A stretch of DNA of 57,854 nucleotides from Planctomycetota bacterium (GCA_022564995.1 JADFKK010000008.1:1-57854); one strand, 5' to 3'; counted from the stretch's first letter, positions 42,838-51,880 are shown. A program made the numbers and translations. The notes: generated from the sequence alone by a model not told the origin.

Positions 42838-45555
42838 ATGACTCTCGATCTAGCGTTCACTCCTGCTGGTCGAATTACCGTTCAGCCATCCGATGGTGAC
42901 CGAGAAGACCGTGACGGCGGGCTTCGAGACCGAACGTCGGACAACCGTTTGGCCAGAGTCGTCAAGGCGTTCCAGTCGAGCTCGGCGGAAGGCCTGTTTA
43001 CGCTGGCGACGCAGCCGCTCGACACGTCATGGGCACCGTCGCTGGGTTACTGGCGTGATTTTGCCGCACGGTATCTCTCCGAACTCTGTCAGACTCCCCA
43101 AGGCGCGGACAGTGGGATCGCCCAGATCCCGCTGCCGGGAGCTGGCGAACTGGCGTCGATGCTGCTGTGCGTGCCGCCGATGCCGGGCGCCGAATATGTT
43201 ACTCGCGACCACCTGGAGAGCCTTTGGCGTGACCTCGATGCGTGGGTCCGCGCCCAGATCGTATCCAGCCGAAACGGACTGTCTGGTTTTCTCGAGGAGC
43301 GGGCACCGCTATGGCAGCAAGTCGGCCGGGTCTGCTTTCATCTTGCCGAGAACCGGCGCGATCCCGACTACCCCTTCGCTTTCTTGGCCACCTACGCTCC
43401 GAGCGTGACGGGCAGTGGTCGCGTGCGCTACCAGCCGCTTAGCAAGGCCCTGGAGCAATACGCCGGCGCGAAAAACAAAAACGCCCTGATCAAACTTCTC
43501 TCGCCTGTCCAGTCGGCCTCCGAGGCAAGTCCGCTCGTTCGAGAGATGGTCGAAACGGGCGACGTCTACCAACCGTTGGCGTGGACTCCTCGAGACGCGT
43601 ACCGATTCTTGCAGGATGTGCCGCTGTTTGAGCAGAGCGGTATTTTGGTTCGCGTGCCCGATTGGTGGAAGAAGCGTCCGCGCCCCAGGGTCAGCGTTAC
43701 CATCGGCGAGAAGCGACAAAACAGGTTCGACGTCCATGGAATGCTGGACTTCAAGGTGCGGTTGGCCTTGGGTGATGAGGAACTGAGCGAAGCGGAGTGG
43801 CGCGAACTGCTCGCCGGCGAAGAAGGTCTGGTGTTGCTGCGAGGGCAATGGGTTGAAGTCGATCGAGACAAGCTTAGCGAAGCGCTCGACCACTGGAAGC
43901 AGGTCGAAAAACAGGCCGCTGACGGACTTTCGTTTATCGATGGAATGCGGCTGTTGGCCGGCGCTCCAGTCGATCTGAGCGAGGAAACGCAGCAAGACGC
44001 AGCGCATCGCCAGTGGTCCTTTGTCGATGCGGGCAATTGGCTTGGGGACATTCTCGCCGACCTGCGGAGCCCGGAGAACCTTCGGCACGCTGGACTTGGC
44101 GCGGACCTGAAGGCGACGCTGCGCCCGTATCAAGAGGTCGGCGTCAACTGGCTGTGCTTCCTGTCAAGTCTCGGGTTGGGCGCGTGTCTGGCCGACGACA
44201 TGGGCTTGGGCAAAACGATTCAAGTGTTGGCGTTGCTGTTGGTGTTGAAAAAAAAGAAGGGAAGCAAGCCGTCTCTGCTGGTTCTGCCGGCGTCGCTGTT
44301 GGCAAACTGGAAAACGGAAATAGATCGATTCGCCCCAACGCTTCGGGTCCGCTTCGTTCATCCCTCTCAGACGGCCAAGGACGAGTTGGCCCAAATGGCC
44401 GCCGACCCCGGCAAGGCGCTGAAGAACACGGACGTCGTGCTGACCACCTATGGCATGCTGCTGCGCCAATCGTGGCTGCTCGAAGTTCCCTGGCGTTTGG
44501 CCGTGCTCGACGAGGCTCAGGCGATCAAGAATCCGGCGGCCCGGCAAACCAAAGCCGTCAAACGGATCGAAGCCGAAACTCGGATCGCGTTGACCGGCAC
44601 TCCCATCGAAAACCGGCTCTCCGATCTGTGGTCGTTGTTCGATTTTCTGTGTCCCGGTTTGCTCGGATCGCAGCAAACATTCAAGAAGTTCGTCAAGTCT
44701 CTGGAGGGCCGCGAGCACGACCGCTACGCGCCGCTCCGCCGTCTGGTCGGACCGTACATTCTCCGGCGAATGAAGACCGACAAGCGCGTGATCGCCGACC
44801 TTCCAGAAAAAACCGAGGTGCGTGCCTATTGCGGGCTCAGCAAGAAACAGGCAGCGCTTTACGTCAAACTCGTAAAGGAGCTTTCCGGTGCCCTAAATGA
44901 TCTCGACGGCATCCAGCGCCGCGGCTTGGTGCTGGCCTACCTGATGCGTTTCAAGCAGCTTTGTAACCACCCCAGCCAGTTGCTGGGCGATGGCCAGTAC
45001 GCTCAAAAAGACAGCGGCAAGTTCTCGCGGCTTGTCGAAATCTGTGAGGAGATCGCATCGCGTCAGGAGCGGGCGCTGGTCTTCACGCAGTTCCGCGAAA
45101 TGACCGATCCGCTGGCGAACGTCCTGTCGCGCGTTTTTGGACGTAGCGGTCTCGTGTTGCACGGCGGCACGCCTGTAAAGCGGCGAGCGAAGCTGGTCGA
45201 CGAGTTTCAGCGCGACGAGGGGCCGCCTTTTTTCGTGCTGTCGCTGAAAGCCGGCGGCACGGGCTTGAACCTGACGGCCGCCTCTCATGTCATCCATTTC
45301 GATCGTTGGTGGAACCCGGCTGTCGAGAATCAGGCGACCGACCGAGCCTTCCGTATCGGCCAGAATCGCAATGTCTTGGTCCACAAATTCGTCTGTCAGG
45401 GCACGATCGAAGAGAAAATCGACGCGATGCTCGAAGAGAAGGCACAACTGGCCAGCGACCTGCTCGCAGGCGGCGCCGAGAAGATGTTGACCGAAATGTC
45501 CGACTCCGAACTGATTCAACTGGTGTCGCTCGACGTAGATAGGGTAAAATTATAA
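42838..45555 (+). CDS. SNF2-family DEAD/DEAH helicase-like ATPase
   Basis: ATG 42838 gives 905 residues; the open frame reaches back to 42763 without family features. Residues 1-420 include the SNF2-associated bacterial domain. The ATPase core has DDMGLGKTIQVLALL (Walker A) near 458, DEAQAIKNP (Walker B) near 560, TGTPIENRLSDLW near 587, and in lobe 2 ALVFTQFREM near 746 and HFDRWWNPAVENQATDRAFR near 820. Such proteins remodel or translocate on nucleic acid; bacterial members include HepA/RapA, which frees stalled RNA polymerase. The gene is followed 129 bases later by a SWIM-domain gene, a pairing seen in many bacteria. Confidence 0.9.
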   Translation: MTLDLAFTPAGRITVQPSDGDREDRDGGLRDRTSDNRLARVVKAFQSSSAEGLFTLATQPLDTSWAPSLGYWRDFAARYLSELCQTPQGADSGIAQIPLPGAGELASMLLCVPPMPGAEYVTRDHLESLWRDLDAWVRAQIVSSRNGLSGFLEERAPLWQQVGRVCFHLAENRRDPDYPFAFLATYAPSVTGSGRVRYQPLSKALEQYAGAKNKNALIKLLSPVQSASEASPLVREMVETGDVYQPLAWTPRDAYRFLQDVPLFEQSGILVRVPDWWKKRPRPRVSVTIGEKRQNRFDVHGMLDFKVRLALGDEELSEAEWRELLAGEEGLVLLRGQWVEVDRDKLSEALDHWKQVEKQAADGLSFIDGMRLLAGAPVDLSEETQQDAAHRQWSFVDAGNWLGDILADLRSPENLRHAGLGADLKATLRPYQEVGVNWLCFLSSLGLGACLADDMGLGKTIQVLALLLVLKKKKGSKPSLLVLPASLLANWKTEIDRFAPTLRVRFVHPSQTAKDELAQMAADPGKALKNTDVVLTTYGMLLRQSWLLEVPWRLAVLDEAQAIKNPAARQTKAVKRIEAETRIALTGTPIENRLSDLWSLFDFLCPGLLGSQQTFKKFVKSLEGREHDRYAPLRRLVGPYILRRMKTDKRVIADLPEKTEVRAYCGLSKKQAALYVKLVKELSGALNDLDGIQRRGLVLAYLMRFKQLCNHPSQLLGDGQYAQKDSGKFSRLVEICEEIASRQERALVFTQFREMTDPLANVLSRVFGRSGLVLHGGTPVKRRAKLVDEFQRDEGPPFFVLSLKAGGTGLNLTAASHVIHFDRWWNPAVENQATDRAFRIGQNRNVLVHKFVCQGTIEEKIDAMLEEKAQLASDLLAGGAEKMLTEMSDSELIQLVSLDVDRVKL

Positions 45556-45576
45556 ACCCGCTGGCGTGAATGGGCG

Positions 45577-45652
45577 GTAGCTGGATTCGCAAGAATTTAG
45601 CCCATGGGCGACTTCAATTTCCTTTCATCTGAACTCTTGCGAGTTCAGCTAC
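45577..45652. repeat. Palindromic repeat, family G copy 1
   Basis: GTAGCTGGATTCGCAAGAAT near 45577-45596 pairs with GAACTCTTGCGAGTTCAGCTAC at 45631-45652. The same palindrome lies at 53441-53503, also just upstream of a ribosome-binding site. It ends 33 bases before the SWIM gene start. Confidence 0.75.
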
Positions 45653-45684
45653 ATGTCAGAGTCACCGCACAAAAGGAGTTTTCG

Positions 45685-46758
45685 ATGTGGCACGAATGGA
45701 AGCCTTATGTCCCTGTCGCCCGGCGGCGCCAACAAGCCAAGAAAAAGATGCAGGCGCTTCGCAAGAAGGGGGTCGACATCCAGCCGATCGAAATCGCAGG
45801 GCGAAAAATTGTCACGACGTTCTGGGGCGAAGCCTGGTGCGACCACCTCGAGTCGTTCAGCGATTTTGAGAACCGCCTGCCGCGTGGCCGAACTTACGTC
45901 CGCAACGGGTCGGTCTGCCATCTGGCAATAAAAAAGGGCCAGGTGGAAGCAAAAGTCAGCGGATCGGAGATGTATGCAATCCGGGTCAAAATTAAGACGC
46001 TGCCGGCCAAGAAATGGGCCGCCGTCCGGCGCCGCTGCTCCGGACAAATCGGCTCTTTGCTGGAGTTGCTGCGGGGAGATCTGTCGGACAACATCATGCA
46101 GGTGGTCACCGATCGCCAACAGGGCCTGTTTCCGCTCCCGGGCGAAATCTCGTTCGAATGCGACTGTCCCGACTGGGCGGTCATGTGCAAGCACGTGGCG
46201 GCCGTTCTGTATGGCGTCGGCGCTCGACTCGACCAAGACCCGGCCCTGCTGTTTCGTTTGCGTGGTGTCAATCACGACGATTTGATCGATGTCGACGCGC
46301 AGGTCGCCGTACCGACCGCCGCGCGTCGTGGCGGCGCCAAGCGGCTTGCGTCGGATGATTTGGGCGACGTGTTCGGCATCGATCTTGCAATGGGGAACAC
46401 CGAGGAGACCGGGAAGACCGACGAGCCGGAGGTGTCGCCCAGCAGCGCGACGAAAGCGAAAGGCAAAGCAAATAAAAGGCCCTCGGCAAAGGCAACGTCC
46501 CTGGCAAAGAAAGGGCCTGCGGTCAAGAAGAAGGCGCCTTCAAAGCGATCGGCAAAAGGCGAAAAGAACAAGGTTGCTGTTCGCAGGAAGAAGGCCACGA
46601 AGGTTACGAAGAAGACGACCGTCCGAAAGTCGACAAAGAAAAAGTCTAGCCGGCAGACGGCTGCGAAAGACCGTGTGAAACGCGCGGCGACCCGCAAAGC
46701 TGCCACCAAGAAAAAGGCGAAGAAGACACCTCGCGATTCGGTTCAACCGGTTTCATAG
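45685..46758 (+). CDS. SWIM zinc-finger protein with lysine/alanine-rich histone-H1-like tail
   Basis: ATG 45685 has an AAAGGAG site seven bases upstream and gives 357 residues; the longer frame from 45604 crosses a repeat. Residues 159-170 form a SWIM zinc site: Cys159, Cys161, Cys168, His170 (CDCPDWAVMCKH). The N-terminal 150 residues (TFWGEAWCDHLESF near 46-59) match the proteins that commonly accompany SNF2 ATPases. From about residue 240 to the end the protein is Lys/Ala/Thr-rich with KKA/KKT repeats, like a histone H1 or AlgP tail, which should bind DNA. It very likely works with the SNF2 protein, which precedes it, on DNA or RNA (inference). Confidence 0.82.
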   Translation: MWHEWKPYVPVARRRQQAKKKMQALRKKGVDIQPIEIAGRKIVTTFWGEAWCDHLESFSDFENRLPRGRTYVRNGSVCHLAIKKGQVEAKVSGSEMYAIRVKIKTLPAKKWAAVRRRCSGQIGSLLELLRGDLSDNIMQVVTDRQQGLFPLPGEISFECDCPDWAVMCKHVAAVLYGVGARLDQDPALLFRLRGVNHDDLIDVDAQVAVPTAARRGGAKRLASDDLGDVFGIDLAMGNTEETGKTDEPEVSPSSATKAKGKANKRPSAKATSLAKKGPAVKKKAPSKRSAKGEKNKVAVRRKKATKVTKKTTVRKSTKKKSSRQTAAKDRVKRAATRKAATKKKAKKTPRDSVQPVS

Positions 46759-47014
46759 GCGGTCGAGGTGCGTTTACTCCCAAGTTCCCGGCCAGACAGG
46801 CCGAAACCGGAGACCACGACAATCGCTGGACTAGCCGACTAAGACGGCGGCCCTTTTGTTCCGGTTTCGCACCCTAACAGCTAGATATTGAACGTGCGGA
46901 ATGAGCTAAATGTACTCAGCCGGGGCAGAAGTACTGGCGGTCGTGAGAAAAGTTCAACTTCCACAGGCAACATGCCGAGGACAGGATCGCGATTGCCAAA
47001 GGGGGCTTGCGCAA
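46759..47014. other. Intergenic region between the SWIM gene and the lipoprotein gene
   Basis: About 256 bases with no supported gene; the frame at 46910 becomes meaningful only from 47015, where the signal peptide begins. A GGGGG run before 47015 may act as a ribosome-binding site. Confidence 0.4.
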
Positions 47015-47105
47015 ATGCTGAGGCCCTTCGTGTTGATCCGCTCTACCCACCTAGCGATGCTAGCAGCAGGCTGGCTGCTGCTTTTTTTCCGGCTGTACCG
47101 GTCCG
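47015..47105 (+). other. Out-of-frame lipoprotein signal peptide of the following gene
   Basis: From ATG 47015 this frame reads MLRPFVLIRSTHLAMLAAGW and then LLLF, a signal-peptide-like hydrophobic core. After the T7 run at 47082-47088 the frame diverges from the next gene. Removing one T would join it in frame to SGCTGPMAM, giving the lipobox LFSGC ahead of the body at 47106. Confidence 0.6.
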
Positions 47106-48365
47106 ATGGCCATGCGCCACAGTCGCCAGAAGTGGAACGAAGCGGCGCAGGTGACCGCGAGCGAACAACTCCTGCTGAACCTCGTCCGGCTGCGTTACCG
47201 CGACCCGCCGTCCTTCATGGAATTGAGCGGCCTTTCGACCCAATTCGCGTTTGAGGAGGGAGTGTTCGCCAAGCAGTTCCTCTCGCCACTGGACGAGGAG
47301 ACGATCATTCTGCTGGTTCGCTCTGGCTGGAGCATCGACCGCGTGTTGCGGATGACGGTCCAGAAGCTGGCGGAACTCGAAAACGCGCGTCGAGCGTCGG
47401 GGCCGACTCCCGATGAGATCAGTGAGAGAGAATACGCCCAGTTCCAACAGTTGGTCCATGGGCTGCGTAGCTTGCAGAAGCAGGGGAAGATCGCCATCGG
47501 CTATGACGTGTTGGATGAGTCTCTCTCCGGCGAAATCAAAACCGACAACCTCTCAGCAGCGGCCTTCATCGCCGCAGCGCGCGAGGGATGGCGGCTGCAA
47601 CCCAAGCACGAACGAGTACGCGTCGCGCTGGCGAAGATCGACGGCGAACAGAACGCTGCCAAGGACTACTTATCCCCGGACTTACTGGAAGGGGTTCTCC
47701 TAAGCATCGAGAAGCGGGGCCAAAGGCGGCCAATTCGCGTGCGGTGGAGTACAGAAAAAGAGCCGAAAAAGCCGTTCGTACTGGTCGACGGCGATTACAA
47801 CTACATTATCTTCAAAGCATTGTCGCAAGCCCTGTCGGAAGACGACGAAGCGTTGGTCGAGTGCATCGTCGAATACACCGATCAATACGTGCTGACCAAG
47901 CGCAAGCAGAAGCTCTTGATGAGTTGGGATTATAAAAAATTGACCGATAAAGAACGGAAATTGCTCAAGAGTGCGTTCCGTCTCGAGAAACTGGAAAAGG
48001 TCAAGCACATCACTTTGGACTTGGAGCCGAGATCACTTCTGGGGATTATGTACTACCTTGCTAATGGTATTCATGTGCCTCCCGAGCACGAAGCCGGGCA
48101 TCTGGTGACCGTGACCGTCGACGAGTCCGGCGCGCCGTTCGATTGGGCTTTGTTGACGGGCGACCTGCTCAGCGTACACGCCTGCAAAACTAGGCCCGAG
48201 AGCGCCTCCGTCGCGGTCAACTATCGCGGTTACTGGTTCTACATTGACGACCGCGATCTAGAGTCGAAGAGCACATTTTCGCTACTCCGTCAACTCTTCG
48301 AGCTACAAGCCGGCGGCGGAGCCCAAATCGGCAAGCCGGTGCTGACGCTGCCGGTGGGGATTTAG
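47106..48365 (+). CDS. Conserved hypothetical lipoprotein body (signal peptide lost to a 1-base frameshift)
   Basis: The 419-residue frame opens with KWNEAAQVTASEQLLLNLVR and LRYRDPPSFMELSGLS, a pattern I recognise from proteins usually annotated as hypothetical lipoproteins in proteobacteria and planctomycetes, which have no assigned function. Such relatives start with a lipoprotein signal. Here the only ATG in frame (47106) lies after the would-be lipobox, and the signal peptide is encoded one base out of frame at 47015-47105. The body is otherwise intact to its stop. Either the assembly has one T too many, or the gene is switched off or phase-variable. If translated from 47106, the product would stay in the cytoplasm. 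Confidence 0.75.
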   Translation: MAMRHSRQKWNEAAQVTASEQLLLNLVRLRYRDPPSFMELSGLSTQFAFEEGVFAKQFLSPLDEETIILLVRSGWSIDRVLRMTVQKLAELENARRASGPTPDEISEREYAQFQQLVHGLRSLQKQGKIAIGYDVLDESLSGEIKTDNLSAAAFIAAAREGWRLQPKHERVRVALAKIDGEQNAAKDYLSPDLLEGVLLSIEKRGQRRPIRVRWSTEKEPKKPFVLVDGDYNYIIFKALSQALSEDDEALVECIVEYTDQYVLTKRKQKLLMSWDYKKLTDKERKLLKSAFRLEKLEKVKHITLDLEPRSLLGIMYYLANGIHVPPEHEAGHLVTVTVDESGAPFDWALLTGDLLSVHACKTRPESASVAVNYRGYWFYIDDRDLESKSTFSLLRQLFELQAGGGAQIGKPVLTLPVGI

Positions 48366-48649
48366 CGAAAATAGTGCATCAGCGCGGCGGGGCATGCGGC
48401 GCCGTTATTCGTCGCTCTCTTCCTCTTCCGGCTGTTCAGGTGGCGTCCCTACTAATAATTCCGTCCTCGTTTGCTGGCAAAGAGTTACGTCGTTTGGAAA
48501 GATTGGGAACTTACGCTGGGATAACGGATTTCTCAAATCAGGGAAGATCCTAATCTGGAAATCTTGTGGCTGGACAGGGAAGAATTCATATCAGAAGACT
48601 TCGGGGTGGTACTTCTTTACTCGCGGCCACCATTGAGGCCGTCGAACTG
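48366..48649. other. Intergenic region with possible gene debris
   Basis: The + strand near 48560 reads WLDREEFISEDFGVVLLYS in one frame without a start, which looks like broken coding sequence, but no family can be named. No other feature is seen. Confidence 0.3.
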
Positions 48650-48877
48650 TCAATCGGGCAGCCTCTCCCTTTGGCCTTCACGCTTGAGCTTGGCGAGCCC
48701 TTCCTCGTGTTGGCGACGCAACTCATCCATCCCAGCAAGTGTATCGGGATCGATACCACGTCGACGAAGTCGCCACCCCGAGAAAGCCAGCTGCATGCGG
48801 AGCCAGATGTTCTCCAGCATAAGCGATAACCAGCTTCTCTCGTTTTCTTCGCCGGCTTTGGTACGGTTTTGTCTCAT
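48650..48877 (-). CDS. Small hypothetical protein
   Basis: The 75-residue frame starts at ATG 48877. It has a helical, charged second half (ELRRQHEEGLAKLKREGQRE) and an amphipathic middle (LENIWLRMQLAFSGWRLRRR). Codon use looks like that of the neighbours, with no shadow gene on the other strand, but no family is recognised and the ribosome-binding site is weak. It may be real; it could also be a remnant of a larger gene, as the surrounding region is scarred. Confidence 0.4.
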   Translation of the reverse strand: MRQNRTKAGEENERSWLSLMLENIWLRMQLAFSGWRLRRRGIDPDTLAGMDELRRQHEEGLAKLKREGQRERLPD

Positions 48878-49024
48878 CAAACCTACAACCCTTGTTCAGG
48901 CAACCTGCGAAATCACGTAAACCACCAATTCTAACCGATCCGGACCGCTTGACGAAGCTCCTCGGCCCCCAGATCCTACGACTTTCGGTCTACATAACCC
49001 CATCAACATCTGGTGAACCGACTC

Positions 49025-49219
49025 ATGGGAATCCTTCAATGCGTTTTCGTATTCCTCAGGGCATCCATCATCGGACGCGCTGCTGCCGCCGTCGAGATCC
49101 TTGCACTGCGACAGCAAGTTGCCGTTTTCAAGCGATCCGTCAAACGCCCGAAACTGCGCCCAAGCGATCGGGTCTTCCGGGTATGCCTTTCCCGGCTCTG
49201 GCCGAACAGGCGGACAGCA
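49025..49219 (+). pseudogene. Transposase/integrase N-terminal fragment (IS3/IS481-like)
   Basis: The frame contains EILALRQQVAVFKRSVKRPK followed by LRPSDRV and LSRLWPN, the standard opening of many planctomycete and acidobacterial integrase-core (rve) transposases. It stops matching at about 49210 and runs into unrelated sequence; the catalytic DDE domain is absent. No terminal repeats were found. It is read as a decayed insertion-sequence fragment of about 65 codons. Confidence 0.7.
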
Positions 49220-49360
49220 CGGCAAAGAATTTACGCGTCGTTTCAGTATTTTGACTGCACGCGGTAAGATTGCCGCCGCGAAGCAGCGTAGTGATCCGCT
49301 GATTCGTCGTCTTTGACAACGCGCCTCCCGTGCGCGCCAATCGCCGAGATTGTCATCGCG

Positions 49361-49477
49361 GCGTCCGATTCCGCGCGGCTGTTACCCTCGCGTCGGCCGA
49401 GAATGTCACTCGGCAAGGCCTTCAAATCTCGGTGGCCAAAGGGTTTGAGCGCCGTTTTAGTTTTCTGACCTCACGCG
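49361..49477. repeat. Long dispersed repeat, family H copy 1
   Basis: About 117 bases that recur in inverted orientation at 57378-57491 with roughly 90 percent identity; GTGACATTCTCGGCCGACG and CCTTTGGCCA are shared. No gene is carried. It is the largest non-coding repeat pair in the window apart from the MITE-like elements. Confidence 0.8.
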
Positions 49478-49605
49478 ATCCTTGAGGTTTTTTGCGATCC
49501 CTACAAAAAATGATTGCAGTCCCCGCAACGGGCGCTTAGAATCAAGCTGTGGAGTTCGGATGAATTGCTCGGTGTGATCCGGGCTTGAATCGGAGTACAG
49601 GCACC

Positions 49606-49852
49606 ATGCGAGTAAAACTTATCCTGGGTGCGCTACTTTCAGCAGCCGTCTTTCTGCTCGCCGCTGACGAGTCTAGCGGAGCGACGATCGTCAGTAACAA
49701 CTTTGACGGCAACGACGGCATCGGTTTTTTCCATGCAAGTTGACAGTGTGACCGTGACGGATGGCGTCCAAATTCCCGAGCCGTCGACCTTCGTGCTGGC
49801 GGCCTTTGGCCTGCTGGGTTCGATGGGAATGCTGCGACGACGAAAGCGATAG
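49606..49852 (+). pseudogene. Short PEP-CTERM protein gene split by a 1-base frameshift
   Basis: From ATG 49606 the frame gives a Sec signal peptide (KLILGALLSAAVFLLAADES) and GATIVSNNFDGNDGIGFF, then stops at 49743. The next frame, open from before the T6 run, carries the sorting signal IPEPSTFVLAAFGLLGSMGM followed by LRRRKR up to 49852. Removing one T from the T6 run at 49725-49730 joins both parts in one 81-residue protein. PEP-CTERM tails are cut and anchored by an exosortase (family knowledge). Most such proteins are over 200 residues, so the middle may also be deleted. It is either an assembly error or a dead gene. Confidence 0.7.
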
Positions 49853-49900
49853 GTACGAAGTACGGAGACTCCACTTCATCTTAACGGCAGGAAGCAGACG

Positions 49901-51838
49901 GTGCGAATACCAACTTGGTCGAGAGTCTGCGGCTATCTGCGCCGCGTTATCTCTCCGCGGCAAGCGGTTCGTCGGCGGTCGGCGTGGCGCGTCGCCAGCG
50001 AGCGACTCGAACCCCGCCAGTTGCTGGCCGCCGCGCCGGTAATCAATGAAGTCATGGCGGTCAATGCCACGGGCCTGTTGGATCTGGACCTGGATACGTC
50101 GGACTGGATCGAAATCCATAACCCCGATCCGACGCCGCTCGATCTGACCGCTTGGCATCTGACGGACGACGTGGACTGGCTCGACCAATGGACGTTCCCG
50201 GCTGGCGCCACGGTCTCTGGAAACGGGTATCTTGTGGTCTTCGCGTCGGACAAGGATCTGACGTCCGACCTCAACGAACTGCACACCAACTTTCGCATCA
50301 ACGGCGGCGGCGAGTTTTTGGCGCTGGTCACGCCGCAGTTGGAGATCGCCCACCAATACAATCCGCTGCCCCCACAGCGGGCCGATGTTTCGTACGGTCT
50401 GGCCGACGCCGGGCCGTTGTACTTCGCCGAACCGACGCCCGGCACGGCCAACGGCGAGGGGTTCGTCGGCTTTGTCGCCGACACCACGTTCGACTACGAT
50501 CGCGGCTTTTACGATTCGTCCGAGACGTTCGTGTTGACGATTGCCACCAAGACCGTCGGGGCGACGATCTACTACACGACCGACTTTACCGAACCCGCGC
50601 CGGACAACCCCTCTGCCAAGGTCTTCGATCCCCAGGTGCCCATCCCGATTATCACGACGACGGTCGTGCGGGCGGTGGCCGTCAAAGAGGGTTTTGAGCC
50701 GTCGAATGTCGATACGCAGACGTACATCTTTCTGAGCGACACGATCCACCAACCGACCGATCCGGTGGGCTTTCCTTCGAGCTGGGGAAATCGATCGACG
50801 GACTACGAAATGGATCCAGCCATTGTCAACGACCCGGTCTGGGGGCCCCAACTCGAAGCGGCCATGCGAGCGCATCCGACGATTTCGCTGGTCATGGACA
50901 ACGACAGTTGGTTTGACAGAACCGACGGGATCATCGCGAACTCGGGGCAACATGGGGACCAGTGGGAACGCCCCATGTCGATCGAATTCTTTGATTATCC
51001 CGATGGCGAACAGATTCAGGTTAATGCGGGAATCCGGATCAATGGCAACGCCAGCCGCAACGCCAACCGTGGCGGTAAACACAACTTTAGGGTCGTCTTC
51101 CGCGAAGAATATGGACCCAGGCGACTCAAATTCCCACTCTTCGACGAGATCCCCCAGATCACATCGTTCGACAACTTCATTTTGCGTGGCGGCAATGGCG
51201 ACTCATTCGTCAACCCGGGCGTTTTTCGGCGGGCTCAATACATCCGCGACCAGTGGCATCGTGATATGCAAACGGCGATGGGCAATCCGACCGCTGCCCA
51301 GGATTACGTCCAGCTTTATATCAACGGCCTGTACTGGGGCCTGTACCACACGATCGAACGCATCGACGACGAATTTCTGGCCGACCACTTTGGCGGTGAG
51401 GAAGAAGATTACGACATGATCAAGGACAGTGTTGCGGAGGAAGGTGATAAGGTGGCCTGGAATGCGATGTTGGCCATCGCCAACGGCGGAGTCGCGACGC
51501 CCGATGCCTATGCGGCGATTCAAGAGTATCTCGACGTCGACAGCCTGATCGATTACATACTGATCAATTTTTATTCCGGCAATGACGACTGGGGTAGAAA
51601 AAACTGGCGTGCCAAACGACTTCGTGAGCCGGGAGCCAGCTTCACCTTCTTCGTTTGGGATTCGGAGCGAACCGACCTCAACGCGCTGAGTGGAGGGTCC
51701 GTCACCAAAAACGTGACCGGCACGAACGTGACGGACACTCCCTCTCGCATCCATCAACGACTCACCGCAAATCTTGAGTATCTCAGTTTCGCGGCCGGGG
51801 CCTGTACCCCAACGTCGCGGCCCCGGAGTTTACGGTAA
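49901..51838 (+). CDS. LEPR-XLL CotH-kinase protein with lamin-tail domain, C-terminally broken
   Basis: The 645-residue frame starts at GTG with an AGGAAG site. ASERLEPRQLLAAAP (33-46) is a LEPR-XLL export motif. Residues 46-150 are a lamin-tail domain (VINEVMAVN, DWIEIHNPDPTPLDLTAWHL). Residues 205-275 resemble a chitobiase C-terminal beta domain (VGATIYYTTDFTEPA). Residues 320-625 are a CotH-like kinase domain, with INGNASRNANRGGKHNFRVV and LYINGLYWGLYHTIERID. After RIHQRLTANLEY (near 625) the expected continuation is missing and the frame ends in 18 unrelated residues. A later part of the same family appears out of frame at 51799. An internal deletion with frameshift is the simplest reading, so the product is probably truncated. 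Confidence 0.75.
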   Translation: MRIPTWSRVCGYLRRVISPRQAVRRRSAWRVASERLEPRQLLAAAPVINEVMAVNATGLLDLDLDTSDWIEIHNPDPTPLDLTAWHLTDDVDWLDQWTFPAGATVSGNGYLVVFASDKDLTSDLNELHTNFRINGGGEFLALVTPQLEIAHQYNPLPPQRADVSYGLADAGPLYFAEPTPGTANGEGFVGFVADTTFDYDRGFYDSSETFVLTIATKTVGATIYYTTDFTEPAPDNPSAKVFDPQVPIPIITTTVVRAVAVKEGFEPSNVDTQTYIFLSDTIHQPTDPVGFPSSWGNRSTDYEMDPAIVNDPVWGPQLEAAMRAHPTISLVMDNDSWFDRTDGIIANSGQHGDQWERPMSIEFFDYPDGEQIQVNAGIRINGNASRNANRGGKHNFRVVFREEYGPRRLKFPLFDEIPQITSFDNFILRGGNGDSFVNPGVFRRAQYIRDQWHRDMQTAMGNPTAAQDYVQLYINGLYWGLYHTIERIDDEFLADHFGGEEEDYDMIKDSVAEEGDKVAWNAMLAIANGGVATPDAYAAIQEYLDVDSLIDYILINFYSGNDDWGRKNWRAKRLREPGASFTFFVWDSERTDLNALSGGSVTKNVTGTNVTDTPSRIHQRLTANLEYLSFAAGACTPTSRPRSLR

Positions 51839-51880
51839 ATGGCGTTGGGCAGCACGGCGGGCATCTGGCCGTGGTTTTTT
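51799..51880 (+). pseudogene. Out-of-frame remnant of the CotH protein C-terminal region
   Basis: In frame 1 this reads GLYPNVAAPEFTVNGVGQHG and then GHLAV, which matches the LYPxVxAPxFxxHGG stretch that follows the CotH kinase domain in planctomycete relatives (pattern from memory). It is one frame away from the CotH gene and about 100 residues too close to it, and is lost after the T8 run at 51875-51882. Confidence 0.55.

Noticed and set aside
48896..49225. Minus-strand gene of 109 codons
   Set aside because: The plus strand carries a recognisable transposase fragment in the same place; the minus-strand product has no family features.
49691..51082. Minus-strand frame of 463 codons over the CotH gene
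   Set aside because: Composition is Arg/Val/Asp-rich antisense sequence and the plus strand encodes clear domains.
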